A stretch of DNA of 64,000 nucleotides from Taxawa tesnikishii (nom. ined.). Lineage: Eukaryota; Ascomycota; Dothideomycetes; Dothideales. The position numbers were made by a program, and so were the translations under genes. Under the pieces are notes generated by a model that ran no database searches, was not told where the DNA came from, and worked only from the letters and a program-made list of their open reading frames with translations. Of the stretch, positions 60,701 through 64,000 are shown piece after piece. Each line of letters opens with the position of its first letter. The stretch's first letter is position 1. Location of the stretch: positions 434,001 to 498,000 of the forward strand of contig JAPDRO010000018.1 of the NCBI GenBank assembly GCA_030247885.1, written 5' to 3'.

Positions 60701-62100
60701 GCTAACCTACTTATATTAGATAGCGCCTATCGAGAGCTAGCTTCCTATAGCTTATAACTACTACCGATATAGTCGCAAAAGAGTAGGGCAAGGTTAGCGC
60801 CGCCTTACTTAGAAAGATAAGAGACGCTAGAGGCAAGGGCGACGACGAGGAAGACTAGATAAATGTTAGCGAACTTAGTAAAGAGAGTCTCGAACAAGTC
60901 TAAATCCTTAGTAAAGTACTATAGGCTAGGACTATTAAGTATAATATTAACTATCGATAGCTTCTAAATGTTAAGACTTACCTACGCGGAGAGGGCATAA
61001 GAGCTATACTAATGCTACTATATCTAACGTTCGACTATATAGTCGGGATTCTAGAGAGAGAGATAGATTATCTAATACTTACCTAGTAGAAGGTCCTTAC
61101 TAATACGCTTAAGAAAGGCATAGGAAAGTCTAGTTTTAGTATATATAACTTTATAACTACTTGTTACTATTTTCGCGTCCTTACGGTCCTACCCTACCTT
61201 AAGAGACTCGAGGAAACCGACAAAGCTATACGCACGGAATTGGCGGAGGGTATAATAGCTAAGATAGCGCCGACGCTTCTAAAGGATCCTTAAAGTACTA
61301 CTCTCTAGCAATACATAGTAGAGATTAACGCTACGCTTATAATGTAGAAGCTCCGCGAGATCCTTAAGAAGGTACGAGCCTAAAACAACTTTACTAGCTA
61401 GTTCCTACGTAAGGTTATAATTAGTTTGTTCTTACCCTTTACTATTACCGTAGTTAAGATATAGATAATATAGTTACTCGAATAAAAGGCTAATAGTAAC
61501 GCTCCCGCCTAGGACTTTCCTAACTTTACTAATTTCTTAAAGGACATTAGGTTCGTCAATTCCTAGACTAGTAATAAGTTCTAGGTAATTAACGACTTTA
61601 AGGGTACTAGTAACGAAGAGTATAAGGACGAGCCGGGAGCCTTATTAGCTATTATAAGCTAGATTAGTAGCGGAATAGATCTAGTCCCTAGCGACTATAT
61701 TATCCTACTAGACTCTAACTAGACTATGTAGAATGTGTCGTAGCTTGTCTATCGAGTAAGACGCGCTAAGATAACGTAGAAGGTAAAGATTACGGAGTAC
61801 TATCGTATTATTTGCAACTCTAAGCGAATCCGGATTTAGGGATAGATAAACGATCGTATTATAAGCGCTAATAAGCTTCGCGCTAAACTAGCTACGTATA
61901 GTATCGAGGAGGAGAAGCTTAGGAAGTATATAGATCGAGTAATTAATATTAGTAGCAATAAGGAAGGCGATAACGATATATAGATAGAAGGTAGTAGTAG
62001 TAGAAGACTAGAGAATTATACCTATATAAATCTAAAAGAAAAAGAATATACGTAAATCATTATTCCCGGAAGTAGACTATTTGCGTAGATAAGATAGAGA
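57800..62100 (+). pseudogene. SNF2-family helicase/ATPase, unit B, RIP-inactivated
   Basis: Plus-strand trace with SNF2 landmarks in order: a pre-motif I segment like other fungal SNF2 proteins (FYSTSQALKETLSSSPAVYN), motif I NIGLSKTYVTI (GLSKT at 59666-59680), ILLASYDQLKDI, motif III FVSGTLFNK (60481-60507), then in the C-terminal lobe GIDLVPSDYIILLDSN (61672-61719) and the motif VI arginine-finger region LVYRVRRAKIT (61744-61776; family form QxxxRxxRxGQ), followed by KVKITEYYRII. The order and the GxDLVxSDYxILLD - RxxR pair identify an SNF2 ATPase and argue against a RecQ or DEAD-box enzyme. RIP stops occur at former Gln/Trp codons. The transposase of the same orientation starts within about 0.3 kb of its end. 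Confidence 0.82.
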
Positions 62101-62354
62101 TTAGCAAAGTACTTAAAATACTAAATCCTATTAGGATACCTAATAGGGTCGAGCGGATAGCCTAGTATACGTAACGTACGAGGCGAAAACGCGAGAACGC
62201 GAACATTTAGTAGGGCCGTATTATATCCGCGTCTTACGAAGCGCAACTACCTCAATTCTTTACTATTATACTATTATTTAAATAATAGTACTATAACACC
62301 GACATAAGTATGCCCCTTGTATTAAAGACTAGGATTTAAGAGCGCCTCTAGGTT

Positions 62355-64000
62355 ATTAAGGTATATTACCGCCTATACTACCGCTTAAAAACTAAAGAAC
62401 GCCTTATAGGCTAGAGAGGGTATATATATAGCTCGTAAAGATAGTAGATATACTAGAACTAATGCATAATAGGCCGCATATCTCCTTCCGTACTAGACGC
62501 CTTATATACTAATATAGCGTCTTAAGACCCCGATAGACTAGGTAGAGGCGACATTGACGCTATAGCGTACGAGGATACTATATACGACCCGACAAGCGAC
62601 GGATTACCTTGCGGAGGTATAGGAGAAGGTAATAGCGAACAAACGGAGGAAGACGAGAAGGTTAAAGAAGAGTCTAACGATAACGAAGAATATAACCTAG
62701 CTAGGGACTTTATAGACTAGACGTAGATATTAGAGGCCCTCGACCTATAGCCTAGTAATAGTAGTAATAATAACGATAATATAACTCCTATCGACGAGTA
62801 AGAGAGGATAGCTAGCAAGGAAGCGGAAGACGCATATAGTACTACGTATAGTATAAGTTCTAACTTAATCCGCCTAGGTAGCGGAAGACTATTATTATTG
62901 GCGTTAAGCGAGGTACGCGATAGTTTTAAAGAAAAGACGGCTCTAAAAGTAAGCTCTCGTAAGACGCGGTACGTATAGTATAAAAATCAAATATTAACGC
63001 ATAGCTAACGGCATCTAGTTATAATATATAGGACACAATTAATCCAACGCTACTTAGAAATTTCTAAGACTAGTTCGACTTTAGCTTTACGCGATAGATA
63101 TACCGAGAAAACATCTCTAAGAACGGCATTAACCGCCTACTTAAGACCCCGGGACTAGAACCCCTACTATAGCGCCTTAGCTAGAAGTCGGCCGACTAGC
63201 TACGAATAAAGATAGAAAACATACCCACGGTAGCGGATATTAAGTAGTAGTATACAAAGGAGATGCGAGTACTAAGTAAGAGTAACCTAACTAGATATAT
63301 AGCGTATAGTTTATAGTATAGGGATCCGATGTAAGTAGTTAAATTCTTCCTAGGCTATATCGGCTTTCGATATAACCTCTACTATAAGTCGTACCGCGCA
63401 TAGATAGACGAGAACCGCAACTACAAGAGGTATACTAACATACTATCTAGTAATTAGTAGTAGGACATATAGAAATAGGTTAGCTTAACTATGCCTAGAG
63501 CTACTATCGTGCCTATTATTATCGCAAGCGACAAGACTAAGTTAACGCTTTAATTAGGAGACCTATAAGCTTACGCTATATATATAATAGTTAGTAACCT
63601 TAATGCAACGACGCGATATTCGAACGAACGGCCTAGGTCGATATTATTAGTATTACTACTAATAGTTAATAAGGGTAATGCGGACTTAAGGAGTAGGATA
63701 TTCTATTAGTGTTTAGAAGAAGTCTTTAAACTAGTCGTAGATGCGTGTAAATAGAGAGGAACTAAAATCTCCTACGCTAATAGCTAGATAAGGCAATGCT
63801 TCCTAATAATCGCCGCAATTATAACCGATTACGAGGAGTAGGTTAAGCTAATAGGCGTACTTAGTAGTCGATACTATATAATGTGCAAGATCTATCTTAA
63901 TCTACGAGAGGATCTCGAACTCTTAGCGCCCTAGTAGACTAAAGCGGATTCTTAAAATCGTATTAAACGTTAGCGACGGGCCGTTCGTATTCGTGTAAGT
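62355..64000 (+). pseudogene. Plavaka-type (KDZ superfamily) DDE transposase, copy 2, runs off the window
   Basis: An acidic N-terminal region (about 62.52-62.83 kb: DPDRLGRGDIDAIAYEDTIY, later EEDEKVKEESNDNEEYNLA) leads to the catalytic core: PIIIASDKTKLT (Asp codon 63530-63532), AYAIYIIVSNLNATTRYSNE, SILLVLLLIVNKGNADL, SRIFY(stop)CLEEVFKLVVDACK, ISYANS(stop)IRQCFLIIAAIITDYEE, VKLIGVLSSRYYIMCKIY, NLREDLELLAP. These are the family's DKTxLT, YLTIGN-like, CHxxLxxLLxPL-like, DGxxRxCFPxLAAxIADYPEQ-like and C-rich hairpin blocks, in order. At least eight stops, mostly TAG at Gln/Trp positions, make it inactive, but CpA/TpG survival is the best of the right half of the window. The 3' end and the right terminus lie beyond 64,000. 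Confidence 0.82.

Larger units (their letters stand above)
52464..62354 (+). repeat. 9.9-kb tandem unit B (X region plus SNF2 helicase), lightly RIP-altered
   Basis: Starts CACGAAATCCTAATAGG and ends CCTCTAGGTT (62345-62354), after which the Plavaka-type transposase region continues without a break. It retains many CpA/TpG sites lost in unit A (for example GATGTATGCTTCGATC at 52566 against GATATATACTTCGATT). It is therefore the better template for reading the encoded proteins. Confidence 0.92.

Noticed and set aside
59600-61900. Helicase of the tandem units as a RecQ-type telomere-linked helicase.
   Set aside because: The C-terminal GIDLVPSDYIILLDSN - LVYRVRRAK pair and the SGTLFNK motif III are SNF2-like; no RecQ zinc-binding or DEVH features were seen.
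1830-62350. The AT-rich repeat block as a centromere.
   Set aside because: Nested RIP-altered transposons fit a centromere, a subtelomere or ordinary heterochromatin equally well; the sequence alone cannot decide and no CENP-A data are at hand.

Overview
The window looks like a chromosome segment of a filamentous ascomycete (Pezizomycotina). It has two ordinary host genes at the left edge, followed by about 62 kb of repeats damaged by repeat-induced point mutation (RIP). The evidence for RIP is that CpA and TpG are almost gone while TpA is in great excess and CpG survives, and that differences between repeat copies are nearly all C/T and G/A transitions. Beyond about 1.83 kb no reading frame exceeds roughly 110 codons, so nothing there is likely to make a protein today.

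Host part (1-1.8 kb): the 3' end of a class I DAHP synthase gene (shikimate pathway, + strand) faces a complete five-exon GOT1 gene (Golgi transport membrane protein, - strand). Their 3' ends converge. The GOT1 upstream region runs into the repeat border at about 1.79-1.84 kb.

Repeat part, left (1.8-27.8 kb): an old unclassified repeat was hit in succession by an 11.2-kb LTR retrotransposon of the Ty3/gypsy class (3,721-14,887, - strand, 4-bp target duplication), a 6.55-kb chromodomain-type Ty3/gypsy element (15,217-21,768, + strand, 5-bp duplication), a 1.85-kb Fot1/pogo DNA transposon (23,009-24,853, TA duplication), and a 2.84-kb LTR element without recognisable pol (24,963-27,804, 4-bp duplication). 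The last shares LTR termini, primer-site region, polypurine tract and an odd palindrome with the 11.2-kb element, so it looks like a non-autonomous partner.

Repeat part, right (27.8-64 kb): all recognisable coding traces are on the + strand and follow one plan seen twice: a long unrecognised coding stretch (X), then an SNF2-type helicase, then a KDZ-superfamily (Plavaka-type) DDE transposase. Copy 1 lies at about 28-42.5 kb. Copy 2 starts at 42,557. Its X plus helicase part is present twice in tandem (units of 9,907 and about 9,891 bp), and the transposase follows only the second unit and runs off the window. The helicase-transposase module, the tandem unit starting CACG, and subterminal TCCTAATAGGA-type repeats suggest a very large Plavaka-like DNA transposon with its own SNF2 ATPase. 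This is the most interesting content of the window.

RIP strength is uneven: the GOT1 side is untouched, the left half of the 6.55-kb element and the second tandem unit are lightly hit, and neighbouring copies are nearly saturated. This suggests different arrival times or patchy RIP. The whole block reads as constitutive heterochromatin (inference).
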